In this document: positions 1 through 8,211 of the stretch, piece by piece
Numbering within the stretch: the stretch's first letter is position 1
Layout: each line of letters starts with the position of its first letter
Assembly: GCA_934316925.1 (NCBI GenBank)
Contig: CAKREC010000023.1
Location: forward strand, 1-33,809
From: an uncultured Eubacterium sp.
GTDB taxonomy: Bacteria > Bacillota > Clostridia > Lachnospirales > Lachnospiraceae
Reading direction: 5' to 3'
DNA: 33,809 nt
Position numbers and translations under genes: made by a program
The notes under the pieces: generated by a model
The model's input: only the letters and a program-made list of their open reading frames with translations
What the model was told of the DNA's origin: nothing
Databases searched by the model: none

Positions 1-1976
1 CCCTTTGTGATTGCAGCTGCCATTTTTCCGCTTATCAATGGATCTTCGGAATAATATTCAAAATTTCGTCCACACAGCGGGCTACGGTGAATGTTCACAC
101 CGGGAGCCAGCCAGACGCTAATATTGTTTTCTTTGACTTCTTTGGCGGCTGCTCTGCCGACCTGGTACACCAGATCCGTGTTCCAGCTGCAGGCAAGACC
201 GGTAGCGCAAGGCCAGGCGGTTGTTGTGACGCCGGTTTCTTCTTCTACGCGGAGTCCGGCAGGACCGTCTGCGGTCATAATATTAGGAATGCCGTATTCC
301 GGCATGTTTCCAATGCCAAAAGTATTCGCAACGCCGGTATTTGGCTGTCCACCAACTAAGTGCATCAATTCTTCATCGGTCATTTGCTCTACAAAATCAT
401 CGAGTGTCATCGTGCCGTCAACAACTTCGGTAAATGGGCGGATGCCTGGTTTGAAGCGCCAGCTCCACAAAAGGACGCCATCCAACTGACGGTAAGCAGG
501 TGTGAGACCATCCACGCCAACTTTATCCTGAAGTGGAAGATCGTATTCGTTTGGATCATTTCCTTCGGACTGAGGAAGTTCCTCGTATTCGCCATTTGCC
601 AGTAAGCGCTTTGGCAGGGCAGTTGGTGCCAGATGACGGGAAAGCTGGCGGACGATCTGATCCTGTTTGCGCGTGATCGTGGCGGCACATTCCACATCCT
701 GTACAGAAGTGCCGGTCCAGATAGTATACTCTCCCTTTTCCAGCACATAAGCAGACTGCCGGATCTTTCCGAGATCATCGTAGGATGCCAGTGCGTCAAG
801 AGAAACAGAAAAACGGAGGATCTGCTGCTCGCCGGGAGCAAGACAGCGTGTCTTTTCAAATGCGATCAGACATTTGGATGGTTTGTAGAGGACACCCTGA
901 GGGGCACTGCCGTAAATCTGTACGACTTCTTTGCCGGGAACCCTGCCGGTGTTGGTAACGGTTACCTGCACCAATACATCGCTGGTGTCGTCTGCACCGA
1001 TGATCGCATCGACTTTCCGTCTGAATGTCGTATAGGACAGACCGTAACCAAATGGATAATTGACCTGATCTTTGCCGGCTGCCAGCGTTTCGAAATAGCG
1101 GTATCCCACATAAATGTCGTCGGTATAATTTACATACTTGTCATTTTCATGGAAATTGCAGGAGGAAGGATATGCCTCCAGAGACCGGGCAAAGGTATCC
1201 GATAATTTTCCACTTGGGTTTCCTTTGCCACAGAGGAGTTCTGCGGCAGCGGTACCGCCCTCCATACCACCCTGCCAGGCAAGGAGCACTGACTGGATCT
1301 TATCGTCTGTGACAAACCAGCTGGTGTCGACCATGCCACCTACATTAAGGACAACAATGATATGTGGAAAATACTGTTTGACCTGTTCGATCATTGTGCG
1401 CTCATTGGCAGTCAGGTAAAAATCACCATCTTCAAATGTTTCACGTTCCGGGTCAACCGGTTTGTCGGAAGGCAGACTGGTCTTGGCATCAAATTTGCTG
1501 CGACGATCCCAGCCTTCCCCCGAAAATCGGCATAAAGAAATGATCGCGGTGTCGGCAAAAGCGCGTGCACGTTTGTATTGTTCGTCGGTAAGGAGCGGTT
1601 CTTTTGTCATACCCGGCTCAATCCCCTTGGCGTATTGATGCTTTACTTTTTTGCGATAAAAGGATGCCAGTTCCGGTTCGATGTATACATGATCCGGAAT
1701 TTCATTCAGACCGTCATAAATATTTTTTATGTAAGAAACCGTGACATCACCACTTCCGCCACCGCCTTTTACATAATCAAAGGTAGCTTTTCCAAACAGG
1801 GCTACCTTCGTTCCTTCGGCAAGGGGAAGTGTGTGCTGTTCGTTTTTCAATAAAACCATTGTTTCTTTTGCAGCCTCTTTGGACAGCATGCGGTGTTCTT
1901 TGCATGCAGTAACACGTGCCCCGGCAGGTCCGAGAGGCAGATTGGGCTGATACTTTGCTCTTTGCCATTTGCTCAT
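1..1976 (-). CDS. GH3 family beta-glycosidase with swapped domain order (partial)
   Basis: The frame starts at ATG 1976-1974 behind an AGGAGGAACC ribosome site and runs off the left edge after 658 codons. The domain order is inverted relative to most GH3 enzymes. The (alpha/beta)6 GH3_C-type domain comes first: MVLLKNE near residue 40, KGGGGSGDV near 70, and SGEGWDR near 151-157, whose Glu153 is the likely acid/base. A segment with PFGYGLSYT and a fibronectin-III-like domain follow. Last comes the GH3_N-type barrel, with MTADGPAGLR, APGVNIHRSPLCGRNFEYYSEDP and similar motifs. The catalytic Asp (SDW-type motif) would lie beyond the window, so activity cannot be judged. This order is known from Butyrivibrio fibrisolvens and Ruminococcus albus beta-glucosidases. 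No signal peptide is seen, so it is probably cytoplasmic. Substrate could be a beta-glucoside, beta-xyloside or alpha-arabinoside; sequence alone does not decide. Confidence 0.9.
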   Translation of the reverse strand, partial: MSKWQRAKYQPNLPLGPAGARVTACKEHRMLSKEAAKETMVLLKNEQHTLPLAEGTKVALFGKATFDYVKGGGGSGDVTVSYIKNIYDGLNEIPDHVYIEPELASFYRKKVKHQYAKGIEPGMTKEPLLTDEQYKRARAFADTAIISLCRFSGEGWDRRSKFDAKTSLPSDKPVDPERETFEDGDFYLTANERTMIEQVKQYFPHIIVVLNVGGMVDTSWFVTDDKIQSVLLAWQGGMEGGTAAAELLCGKGNPSGKLSDTFARSLEAYPSSCNFHENDKYVNYTDDIYVGYRYFETLAAGKDQVNYPFGYGLSYTTFRRKVDAIIGADDTSDVLVQVTVTNTGRVPGKEVVQIYGSAPQGVLYKPSKCLIAFEKTRCLAPGEQQILRFSVSLDALASYDDLGKIRQSAYVLEKGEYTIWTGTSVQDVECAATITRKQDQIVRQLSRHLAPTALPKRLLANGEYEELPQSEGNDPNEYDLPLQDKVGVDGLTPAYRQLDGVLLWSWRFKPGIRPFTEVVDGTMTLDDFVEQMTDEELMHLVGGQPNTGVANTFGIGNMPEYGIPNIMTADGPAGLRVEEETGVTTTAWPCATGLACSWNTDLVYQVGRAAAKEVKENNISVWLAPGVNIHRSPLCGRNFEYYSEDPLISGKMAAAITK

Positions 1977-2029
1977 AGTGGTTCCTCCTATTATAATATG
2001 TATTGTCGCCTTGTTAAAAATGATAAAGA

Positions 2030-2059
2030 TTGACTATAGTATAGCAATTGAACTATAAT
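2030..2059 (+). promoter_or_regulatory. Possible promoter for the DUF4846 gene
   Basis: TTGACT (2030-2035) and TATAAT (2054-2059) are separated by 18 bases, about 100 bases upstream of the ATG at 2163. The region is an imperfect inverted repeat centred on CAATTG (about 2032-2064) and is interlocked with the candidate GH3 promoter on the other strand. Confidence 0.45.
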
Positions 2060-2066
2060 AAGTCCA
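2038..2066 (-). promoter_or_regulatory. Possible promoter for the GH3 gene
   Basis: On the minus strand TGGACT (2066-2061) and TATACT (2043-2038) are separated by 17 bases. The -35 matches the consensus at four of six positions. It overlaps the plus-strand promoter for the DUF4846 gene. A second minus-strand TATAAT next to the ribosome site seems too close to the start to be useful. Confidence 0.3.
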
Positions 2067-2162
2067 TGAAAAGATGCCGGAAAGATACAGAAATGAATCT
2101 GGCGGCCGGCCGTCGGTAGATACACGGGGCAACACATATTATACGAGAGGAAATAGGGACTC

Positions 2163-3203
2163 ATGACAGAAAGACAAGCAATTTTGATCGCAGCCGGACT
2201 GGGCGCGGTTGTATTGATTTTGATATTGGCGGTATGCCATCCATTTAGCTGGGGTACCGAGGAAGAAAGAGCAGAGGTGGTCACGCCGTCGGCGGTAGAA
2301 TCCGCGACTGGTGGCGCCGTATCGGGGAGCGGGATCGCTTCCGAAGAAGATCCGTTTTCCGATATTGTGGGGGATGGCACGATCTATGATCCGGATGGTA
2401 CGACGGTAGCAACCCGTATTCTTCCGCCAAAAGACTATCACCGGACTTCTTCTGCGGAGGGCAGCCTGGCAACATTTCTTCGCAATTATGAAGTAAAAAA
2501 ATCAGGTGCCAAAGTGAAATATTACACCGGATCTGAAAAAGTAAGCCGGACAGCAGCAGTTTTGAAGCTTCCGGTGGACAAGCGCAATCTCCAGCAGGCA
2601 GCAGGAACGATTCTGCGGGTTTATGGAGAGTACATGTGGCAGCAGCAATTGTATGACGAGATTTCTTTTGTATTTCCCAATAGCTTTCAGGCAGATTATA
2701 AGCAGTGGCAGAGTGGCAAACGGATCCAGTCGGACGCATCGGGAACCCGCTGGGTAGAGCAAAGCCGGGCAGAACAAACCCGGAATGTCAGTCAGGCTGC
2801 TGTGTCGGCGTCTGCGGTGGAAGCGGATATGAAGGACAGCCACAAGACATTTACGGAATATATGGAAAGTGTTTTGCTTTATACCGGTATGAATACACTG
2901 GCAAAAGAGACGAAGAAGGTCAAAAAGTCCGAGATCCAGATCGGAGATCTTTATTTGCAGTCAGGAAATACCAGCCATGTTGTGATGATCGTCGATGAGT
3001 GCGTCAACGAAGATGGTAAAAAAGCGTATCTTCTGGCGCAGGGTGGAACACCGGCACAGCAATTTCATATTATACTCAACCCGGCACACAAAGAAGATCC
3101 GTGGTACTATGAGTCAGAGTTGAAATATCCTGTAAAAACAGCAGATTTTACCTTTGAAAAAGGTACATTATGCCATCCGGTCTATTTAGACTCGGCGGAG
3201 TAA
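2163..3203 (+). CDS. DUF4846 domain-containing membrane-anchored protein
   Basis: 346 residues. Residues about 6-25 form one hydrophobic segment, an N-terminal anchor or uncleaved signal, followed by an acidic Ser/Gly/Ala linker. The rest matches my recollection of DUF4846: LPVDKRNLQQAAGTILR near the middle, a conserved YGEYMW-type segment, and a C-terminal part with GDLYLQSGNTSHVVMIVDE and AYLLAQGGTPAQQFHI. The GD...HVVMIVD pattern with YLLAQ resembles NlpC/P60- or papain-like layouts, but I see no convincing Cys-His catalytic set, so no enzyme activity is claimed. The start has a GAGAGGAAATAGG ribosome site. It faces away from the GH3 gene and is followed 104 bases later by a lipoprotein gene. 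Function is unknown. Confidence 0.72.
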   Translation: MTERQAILIAAGLGAVVLILILAVCHPFSWGTEEERAEVVTPSAVESATGGAVSGSGIASEEDPFSDIVGDGTIYDPDGTTVATRILPPKDYHRTSSAEGSLATFLRNYEVKKSGAKVKYYTGSEKVSRTAAVLKLPVDKRNLQQAAGTILRVYGEYMWQQQLYDEISFVFPNSFQADYKQWQSGKRIQSDASGTRWVEQSRAEQTRNVSQAAVSASAVEADMKDSHKTFTEYMESVLLYTGMNTLAKETKKVKKSEIQIGDLYLQSGNTSHVVMIVDECVNEDGKKAYLLAQGGTPAQQFHIILNPAHKEDPWYYESELKYPVKTADFTFEKGTLCHPVYLDSAE

Positions 3204-3307
3204 AGTTCACAGAGCTAACACATTCTATTCACATTTTGCTCAAATTGGATTGGTAAGATAAAGTCAATTCAAAGATACATAGCAAGGGTTGAATGGAGGT
3301 AAGCGAT

Positions 3308-3883
3308 ATGAAAACAGAAAATGTCAAAGCATTTTGCACAGGATTATTATTATGTATGGCAACGATAGGGATGACGGGATGTGGAAACAGCAGTTCAGGT
3401 TCTGCCAGCACAACGAATGGCAGACTTACCAGTATTTCAGATTCGCAGGTCGTGATTGAAGCGTTTGCGGACGACATGAAAAAGATGGAAAATGTTTCCG
3501 GTGGTGCAGTCAGTGGTGGTGCTATGTCGGGCAAACCACAGGACGGAGAAAAACCGGACCAGAATATGAACTCGGATAGTTCCAGTGATAAGAAGGAACC
3601 ACCACAGGGCGAACAGCCGGCAAGCGGTGGTGCTGTGGACGGACAGCAAAAACCAGATGATTCCCAGATGCTTCAGGGAGAGAGTAAGAATTATAACATC
3701 TCTTCCAAGACAAAAGTTTATAAACAAAGTGGAGACTCCAAAACTGAGATTTCATTAGATGATGTAGCGATTGGTGACAATATTTCCGTAGTGGCAGACG
3801 GTGAGGATGCCACAGAAATTGTCGTACAGGATGGAATGCCCTCTGGTGGGGCAAAGCTGGACGACAACGCAAAACAGAATTAA
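3308..3883 (+). CDS. Gly/Ser-rich lipoprotein with a DUF5666-like split fold
   Basis: 191 residues from ATG 3308. The in-frame ATG at 3293 overlaps the GGAGG (3295-3299) that serves 3308, so the later start is preferred. A lipoprotein signal ends at the lipobox GMTGC with Cys25. Next come NGRLTSISDSQVVIEAF, a low-complexity Gly/Ser/Asp/Gln stretch with SGGAVSGGA repeats, and a C-terminal segment with ISSKTKVYK, SLDDVAIGDNISVVADGE and ATEIVVQ. The two ordered ends look like halves of a small beta-barrel of the DUF5666 type separated by a flexible insert; this is inference. It is probably surface-exposed. A 16-bp hairpin follows 18 bases after the stop. No specific function can be assigned. Confidence 0.75.
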   Translation: MKTENVKAFCTGLLLCMATIGMTGCGNSSSGSASTTNGRLTSISDSQVVIEAFADDMKKMENVSGGAVSGGAMSGKPQDGEKPDQNMNSDSSSDKKEPPQGEQPASGGAVDGQQKPDDSQMLQGESKNYNISSKTKVYKQSGDSKTEISLDDVAIGDNISVVADGEDATEIVVQDGMPSGGAKLDDNAKQN

Positions 3884-3901
3884 AAAACCACAATAGGCAC
3901 A

Positions 3902-3938
3902 AACAAACAGCACAATGGTACTCATTGTGCTGTTTGTT
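3902..3938. terminator. Hairpin between convergent genes
   Basis: A perfect 16-bp inverted repeat (3902-3917 and 3923-3938) with a GTACT loop separates the lipoprotein gene from the convergent GGDEF-EAL gene. There is no long T-run directly after it on either strand, so it may be an imperfect bidirectional terminator. Confidence 0.6.
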
Positions 3939-3954
3939 ATATGCTATATTTTGT

Positions 3955-5946
3955 TTAAGATACCGTGGCAGGAACAGCAACAAAATTTTCATCGTTGATA
4001 TAAGATTGGTGCAGTTCCTTGACCTCATCAAAATCCAGCGCATCGTTGTAAAAACGAACTTCGCAGATCCTGCCGATAAAAGAAGGCTGAAATACATCGC
4101 CGCCAACCATAATACGTTTGACAAAATGATTGGTTGGAACATTTTCCAGACGGCTCACGACGACACCATTGATAAACGCAGTGGCTGTTTCGTTCATGGC
4201 ATTGTAGGTAATGCAATAGTGCCACCAGATATCTGGCTGAAGCTGTAATCCGCTCAGATCGTACCAGCCATTCACTTCACGGGAATCACGGATACGAAAA
4301 TCGGAATGGCTTTCCCACGCTACAGGGCAGATGGAGTAAAAACCGGTCTCACACTTGATGTAGAGTGCACTGCTCCAAAAATGTGCCTGCTCCGGGTAGA
4401 TCCATATGGAAACGGAAAAACTGTCATTGCAGATCACTTCCGGTGGAACCTCAACGACATTTTTTTCCATCGCTCCGCCTTCAAACTGAACGGCAAGAGA
4501 ATCTTTGTAGATGCCGGGAGCATAATGCAGTGTTCCGGGGCCGGTAAAAACAGCGGCCTTTGTGTGATCCGGTGTGTCCAGACTGCCGTTGAATGGAAAA
4601 TGAAAGTTTGTCTGTATATCGGTCAGATGCTCGTCTGCAAATTCAATGAATTCAGGTACAGGAAGAGGTTTGGCGTAGTAGAAGCCCTGCGCGATCGGAC
4701 AACCACAACGCATGATAAAGTCAACCTGTTCTTTTGTCTCAATTCCTTCTGTTACTACGTTGATCTTGAGGTCACGGCACATCATGATCACACTGCGGAT
4801 AACAGTTTTTCCACGTGCGGTATTGGAAGATACCTGTAAAAACTCTTTGTCGATCTTAACGGTGTCTACTGCCATGTCTTTTAATAGGTTCAGGGCAGAA
4901 AAACCAGAACCAAAATCATCAATAGAAACCAGAAAACCACGGGATTGAAGTAAGTCGATCACCCGGATCAGTTCGTGGGTATCTTTGATAAAGGTGCTTT
5001 CTGTAATCTCAAGTTCCAGTTCATTGGTTGGAATTCCATATTTATTGGCAATGTTTTCCAGATCTTCTGTGAAATGCTTGTTGTAAAGATGCAGCCGTGA
5101 CATATTGACCGAGATCGGAACATGCTGGTACTTTTTGCCTTCCCAGGAAGCTTTTAATTTACAAACCTCTTCAAAAACATACAGATCCAGTTTGGAAATA
5201 AAGCCGTTTTTTTGGAAAAGCGGAATGTACAGATCCGGTGTGCGTACACCATCCACAGGATGTACCCAGCGGGAAAGTGCTTCAGCGCCATATAATTTGT
5301 TGGTGATCATGTTTACTTTCGGTTGAAGATAAACATGGAATTGTCCTGTGGCGAGTGCGTCTTCCATCTCCAGTTCGATGTTCCGGCTGATCTCCAGTGT
5401 ACGGTCAAAACTCTGATATATCGTGAACCGTTTTTTGCCATCGAATTTAGCACGGTACATGGCAGAATCACACTTGGCAAGAATATCATCCAGAGGCTGA
5501 TCGAGTGACTGGTCGAATACGATACCAACACTCAGAGAAACCAGTGAAAGAATATCGGGACGAAAATCAATGGTGTCAATGCCGTCGATCAAAGCCGTAG
5601 CAATCTGTTCTACTTTCTCATGTTCCAGAGAACCGTCCTGAATGACTACATATTCATCCCCGCCGATCCGGGAAGTAAAACCGATCGCATGCTTCTGGAT
5701 CAGACGGCTGATCTCGATCAGCAGTTTATCCCCCATACTGTGACCATAGATGTCATTTACCCGTTTGAAGTTGTCAATGTCAATGAACATGGCATGGATC
5801 ACGCCTTTTTTGTTCAATGAAGCGTAGTAATCGTACAGACCGCGGCGATTGGCAAGTCTGGTAAGATAATCTTCTTCTGCGGGTTCGTGAGAGGCAGACC
5901 AGACAACGGAAGTCTGTATAATATTGGATAAATTTTTGCCTTTCAT
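3955..5946 (-). CDS. GGDEF-EAL cyclic-di-GMP protein with C-terminal LamG/lectin domain
   Basis: 663 residues from ATG 5946 behind GGAGGTGAC. There is no signal peptide or membrane segment, so it should be cytoplasmic. The GGDEF domain (about 25-180) has the active-site variant RIGGDEY (residues 93-99). I see no RxxD inhibitory site upstream of it. The EAL domain (about 190-440) keeps the catalytic pattern: EAL at 223-225, the ITES motif, DDFGSG at 344-349, K365, EGIE at 401-404 and QGFYYAKPLP near 421-430. Both domains therefore look potentially active. Residues about 448-650 form a concanavalin A-like LamG module (SFSVSIWIYPEQ, WWHYCITYNA, ATAFINGVVV, FIGRICEVRFYNDAL). Such lectin modules are normally extracellular, so this one on a cytosolic signalling enzyme is unusual. 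It is divergent from the endo-arabinanase gene at 6111 and may link glycan status to cyclic-di-GMP. Confidence 0.93.
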   Translation of the reverse strand: MKGKNLSNIIQTSVVWSASHEPAEEDYLTRLANRRGLYDYYASLNKKGVIHAMFIDIDNFKRVNDIYGHSMGDKLLIEISRLIQKHAIGFTSRIGGDEYVVIQDGSLEHEKVEQIATALIDGIDTIDFRPDILSLVSLSVGIVFDQSLDQPLDDILAKCDSAMYRAKFDGKKRFTIYQSFDRTLEISRNIELEMEDALATGQFHVYLQPKVNMITNKLYGAEALSRWVHPVDGVRTPDLYIPLFQKNGFISKLDLYVFEEVCKLKASWEGKKYQHVPISVNMSRLHLYNKHFTEDLENIANKYGIPTNELELEITESTFIKDTHELIRVIDLLQSRGFLVSIDDFGSGFSALNLLKDMAVDTVKIDKEFLQVSSNTARGKTVIRSVIMMCRDLKINVVTEGIETKEQVDFIMRCGCPIAQGFYYAKPLPVPEFIEFADEHLTDIQTNFHFPFNGSLDTPDHTKAAVFTGPGTLHYAPGIYKDSLAVQFEGGAMEKNVVEVPPEVICNDSFSVSIWIYPEQAHFWSSALYIKCETGFYSICPVAWESHSDFRIRDSREVNGWYDLSGLQLQPDIWWHYCITYNAMNETATAFINGVVVSRLENVPTNHFVKRIMVGGDVFQPSFIGRICEVRFYNDALDFDEVKELHQSYINDENFVAVPATVS

Positions 5947-5992
5947 ATGTCACCTCCACCCTTCTCCAAAGTAATAGGTTTTCAATAAAAAT

Positions 5993-5998
5993 ATTATA
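5993..5998 (-). promoter_or_regulatory. Possible -10 element of the GGDEF-EAL gene
   Basis: TATAAT occurs on the minus strand 47 bases upstream of the start at 5946, preceded by TGTGG. There is no convincing -35 at 17 bases, so this is a weak call. Confidence 0.3.
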
Positions 5999-6042
5999 CC
6001 ACATAAGTGGGCGGGTTTTAAACATTTTTTTTATGAGGAAGA

Positions 6043-6071
6043 TTGATTATTAACGGGGACTTTGCTATAAT
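6043..6071 (+). promoter_or_regulatory. Promoter of the GH43 lipoprotein gene
   Basis: TTGATT (6043-6048), a 17-base spacer and TATAAT (6066-6071) lie 40 bases before the ATG at 6111, which has its own GGAGG ribosome site. Confidence 0.6.
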
Positions 6072-6110
6072 GAGAAAAGACAAAAAATTGATTTTGGCAG
6101 GAGGTATTTC

Positions 6111-7685
6111 ATGAGAAAGAAATGGCAGGTAGTTGTCAGTATAGCTACCATTACAGCCCTGATCTTCACAGGGTGTGGAAAAAGTCAGGAAGAAGTAGCA
6201 AAAGAAGAGCGCGAAGCATTGACTACGAATTTTTCAACAGATATGTCAGCGATCAAGACTGGCTCTTTGAAAGCTGGTGTTAGTGACCACGATCCTTCAA
6301 TCCTTGAGGTGGATGGCACATATTATATTTATGGTTCCCATATGACCGCGGCAAAATCCACGGATCTTCGTACCTGGACGACGATGACGAACGGATTTTC
6401 CAAAGAAAATAAGATCTATGGCAAGATATACGGATCAGAGGAACCATTTGTACTCACCGGAAAGCGCACCAGTGCGATCCCGACCGAGGATGGCACTCCT
6501 CATATCTGGGCACCGGATGTAAAGTATAGCGAGAAAGCCGGCAAGTACTACATGTACTATTGTACTTCATCGAACTATTACACATCTACGATCTGTTATG
6601 CGACCAGCGATTCTCCGGAAGGTCCATTTGAACCACAGGGCAACCTGTTATATTCCGGATTCAACGAACAGACGCTGGACAAGACCAACGTACTGGATGC
6701 TGTGGACAAAGATTATGTCATGGAAACTTATCTGAAGAATGACGGATTGTCCTATGACAACCAGACATGGCCAAACTGTATTGATCCTACGATTTTCTGG
6801 GACAAAGATGGCAAGATGTGGATGGTATACGGTTCCTGGTCAGGCGGTATCTTCCTTTTGGAGATCAACGAAGAGACTGGAGAAGTTATTCATCCGGAAG
6901 CGGATCCGGCCAACAATGTGGACCCATACTATGGCAAGCGGCTGATTGGTGGAGGTCATACTTCGATCGAGGCCCCTTATATTGTATATGATGAGCAGAC
7001 CGGTTTCTACTATCTGTATGTTTCTTACGGAAGCCTTACCAGAACTGGTGGTTATCAGATCCGTTGCTTCCGTTCCGATAAGGTAGATGGCAGCTACGTT
7101 GATATGAAGGGAAAAGCACCGGCGATGAAGGCGGGAAGTCCGTTCATGTTTGGTATCAAGATGTCCGGAAACTATATGCTGCCAAGCCAGGAACAGGCAT
7201 ATATGGCGACAGGACACAATTCGGCACTGATCGCGTCGGATGGCAAGCGATACATTTGCAGCCATGTCCGATTTGAGAAAAAAGGTGAATTCCATGAGCC
7301 TCGTGTTCACCAGATCCTTTACAATGAAGAAGGCTGGCCATGTATGCTGCCTTATCCAACCAATGGTGAGACGGTATCGGGCACGGGTTATTCCAAGGAA
7401 GAAGTGACCGGCGAATATTTCTTTATCAATCAGGGTACGAGGATTGACGCTGAGATCGCACAACCGGAAAAGATTGTCTTGACAGAAAAAGGCAATGCGT
7501 TCACTTCATCCGAAGATGGCACATGGGAAGCGAAGAAAGACAGCTACCAGATGAAAGTGACGATTGATGGAACAGAATACAGCGGTGTGTTCTGCAAGAT
7601 GAAAGATGAAGCAGGAACCGAAGTTATGGTATTCTCAGCAGTAGGCGAGAATGAAAGCGTTTGGGGAGTGAAATATTTTGAGTAA
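6111..7685 (+). CDS. GH43 endo-1,5-alpha-L-arabinanase-like lipoprotein
   Basis: 524 residues. The N-terminal signal ends at FTGC with Cys22, so the enzyme should be tethered to the outer face of the membrane. The GH43 five-bladed propeller spans about 55-400 with its three acidic residues visible: Asp61 in HDPS (base), Asp225 in IDPTIF (pKa modulator) and Glu287 in SIEAPY (acid). The metal-site His369 in GHNSAL is also present. The GSWSGGIF and THIWAPD-type segments resemble endo-arabinanases such as Bacillus AbnB. A C-terminal beta-barrel domain (about 410-524, with GTWEAKKDSYQM and YSGVFCKMK) is typical of that group. A secreted paralogue lies at 24390-26495. Likely role: cutting the alpha-1,5-arabinan backbone at the surface to feed the downstream importer. 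Exact substrate is inferred. Confidence 0.88.
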   Translation: MRKKWQVVVSIATITALIFTGCGKSQEEVAKEEREALTTNFSTDMSAIKTGSLKAGVSDHDPSILEVDGTYYIYGSHMTAAKSTDLRTWTTMTNGFSKENKIYGKIYGSEEPFVLTGKRTSAIPTEDGTPHIWAPDVKYSEKAGKYYMYYCTSSNYYTSTICYATSDSPEGPFEPQGNLLYSGFNEQTLDKTNVLDAVDKDYVMETYLKNDGLSYDNQTWPNCIDPTIFWDKDGKMWMVYGSWSGGIFLLEINEETGEVIHPEADPANNVDPYYGKRLIGGGHTSIEAPYIVYDEQTGFYYLYVSYGSLTRTGGYQIRCFRSDKVDGSYVDMKGKAPAMKAGSPFMFGIKMSGNYMLPSQEQAYMATGHNSALIASDGKRYICSHVRFEKKGEFHEPRVHQILYNEEGWPCMLPYPTNGETVSGTGYSKEEVTGEYFFINQGTRIDAEIAQPEKIVLTEKGNAFTSSEDGTWEAKKDSYQMKVTIDGTEYSGVFCKMKDEAGTEVMVFSAVGENESVWGVKYFE

Positions 7686-7983
7686 AAAAGGACTTAGATA
7701 TCGTCGCAGACCTGCGGATCCTCATCGGGTGCCGGATCAACCGATTGATTTTGCCAAGGATGCTCTTGGCTGGGTGATCATTACGGCGCTGGCATATGTT
7801 TATTGGGTAGTGATGCTATTGTTTGCATCACTGCTGTTGATGGGGTATTGGCATGTAACATTCGCGACCATCTGGAAAGGATATGGAGTGGCTTTAGCTG
7901 CTATCAGTTCCGCGGTCTATCTGGTGTATCTGATCCGACGCCGGATGAAAGAGATTCGGATTGCCAGATATATGCAAAGTTAA
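7678..7983 (+). CDS. Small two-helix membrane protein, function unknown
   Basis: 101 residues. The start is TTG at 7678, overlapping the end of the GH43 gene by 8 bases, with a GGGGAG ribosome site inside that gene. The N-terminus is basic (RYRRRP), followed by two hydrophobic helices (about residues 30-58 and 65-86) and a basic C-terminal tail (RRRMKEIR). The charge pattern puts both termini in the cytoplasm. I recognise no family. The overlap suggests translational coupling with the endo-arabinanase. A strong terminator follows. Confidence 0.7.
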   Translation: MSKKGLRYRRRPADPHRVPDQPIDFAKDALGWVIITALAYVYWVVMLLFASLLLMGYWHVTFATIWKGYGVALAAISSAVYLVYLIRRRMKEIRIARYMQS

Positions 7984-8004
7984 TGTTACATTATAATAGG
8001 AAGA

Positions 8005-8046
8005 AAGGCACTCGTTTTATATAAAATGAGTGCCTTGTCATTTTTT
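8005..8046 (+). terminator. Intrinsic terminator after the small membrane protein
   Basis: AAGGCACTC and GAGTGCCTT pair, extended by an AT-rich inner stem with one G-T wobble, over 8005-8036. A run of six T follows at 8041-8046. Confidence 0.85.
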
Positions 8047-8110
8047 ACTAATTTGCACAAAAGACACATCAATTTTTTATAAATATTAACAATAAAGCCC
8101 TGGTTTATTA

Positions 8111-8139
8111 TTGACTTTTGGCATTAAGCATAGTATTAT
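8111..8139 (+). promoter_or_regulatory. Promoter of the large transport operon
   Basis: TTGACT (8111-8116), a 17-base spacer and TATTAT (8134-8139) lie about 70 bases before the ATG at 8212. Just upstream, AATAAA (8091-8096) and TTTATT (8104-8109) flank CC/GG and form a small inverted repeat that could be an operator; that last point is speculative. Confidence 0.55.
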
Positions 8140-8211
8140 TGATATGTTATAGTGTAATTTATGTAAGAAATGCACAGAACGATCGATAAAATTAGTTGCA
8201 AGGAGGATGTT

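Noticed and set aside
91..1205. Plus-strand open frames of 132 and 190 codons at 91-489 and 633-1205
   Set aside because: They are antisense to the GH3 gene, whose minus-strand frame has continuous family motifs. Their products show no recognisable domain and lack ribosome sites.
3522..4142. Minus-strand frame of 206 codons
   Set aside because: It straddles the lipoprotein gene and the GGDEF-EAL gene end in other frames, crosses the hairpin at 3902-3938, and its composition is that of a shadow frame.
8170..8211. Upstream in-frame start for the solute-binding fusion
   Set aside because: No ribosome site precedes it, while AAGGAGG lies just before the ATG at 8212, which also begins a normal signal-like sequence.
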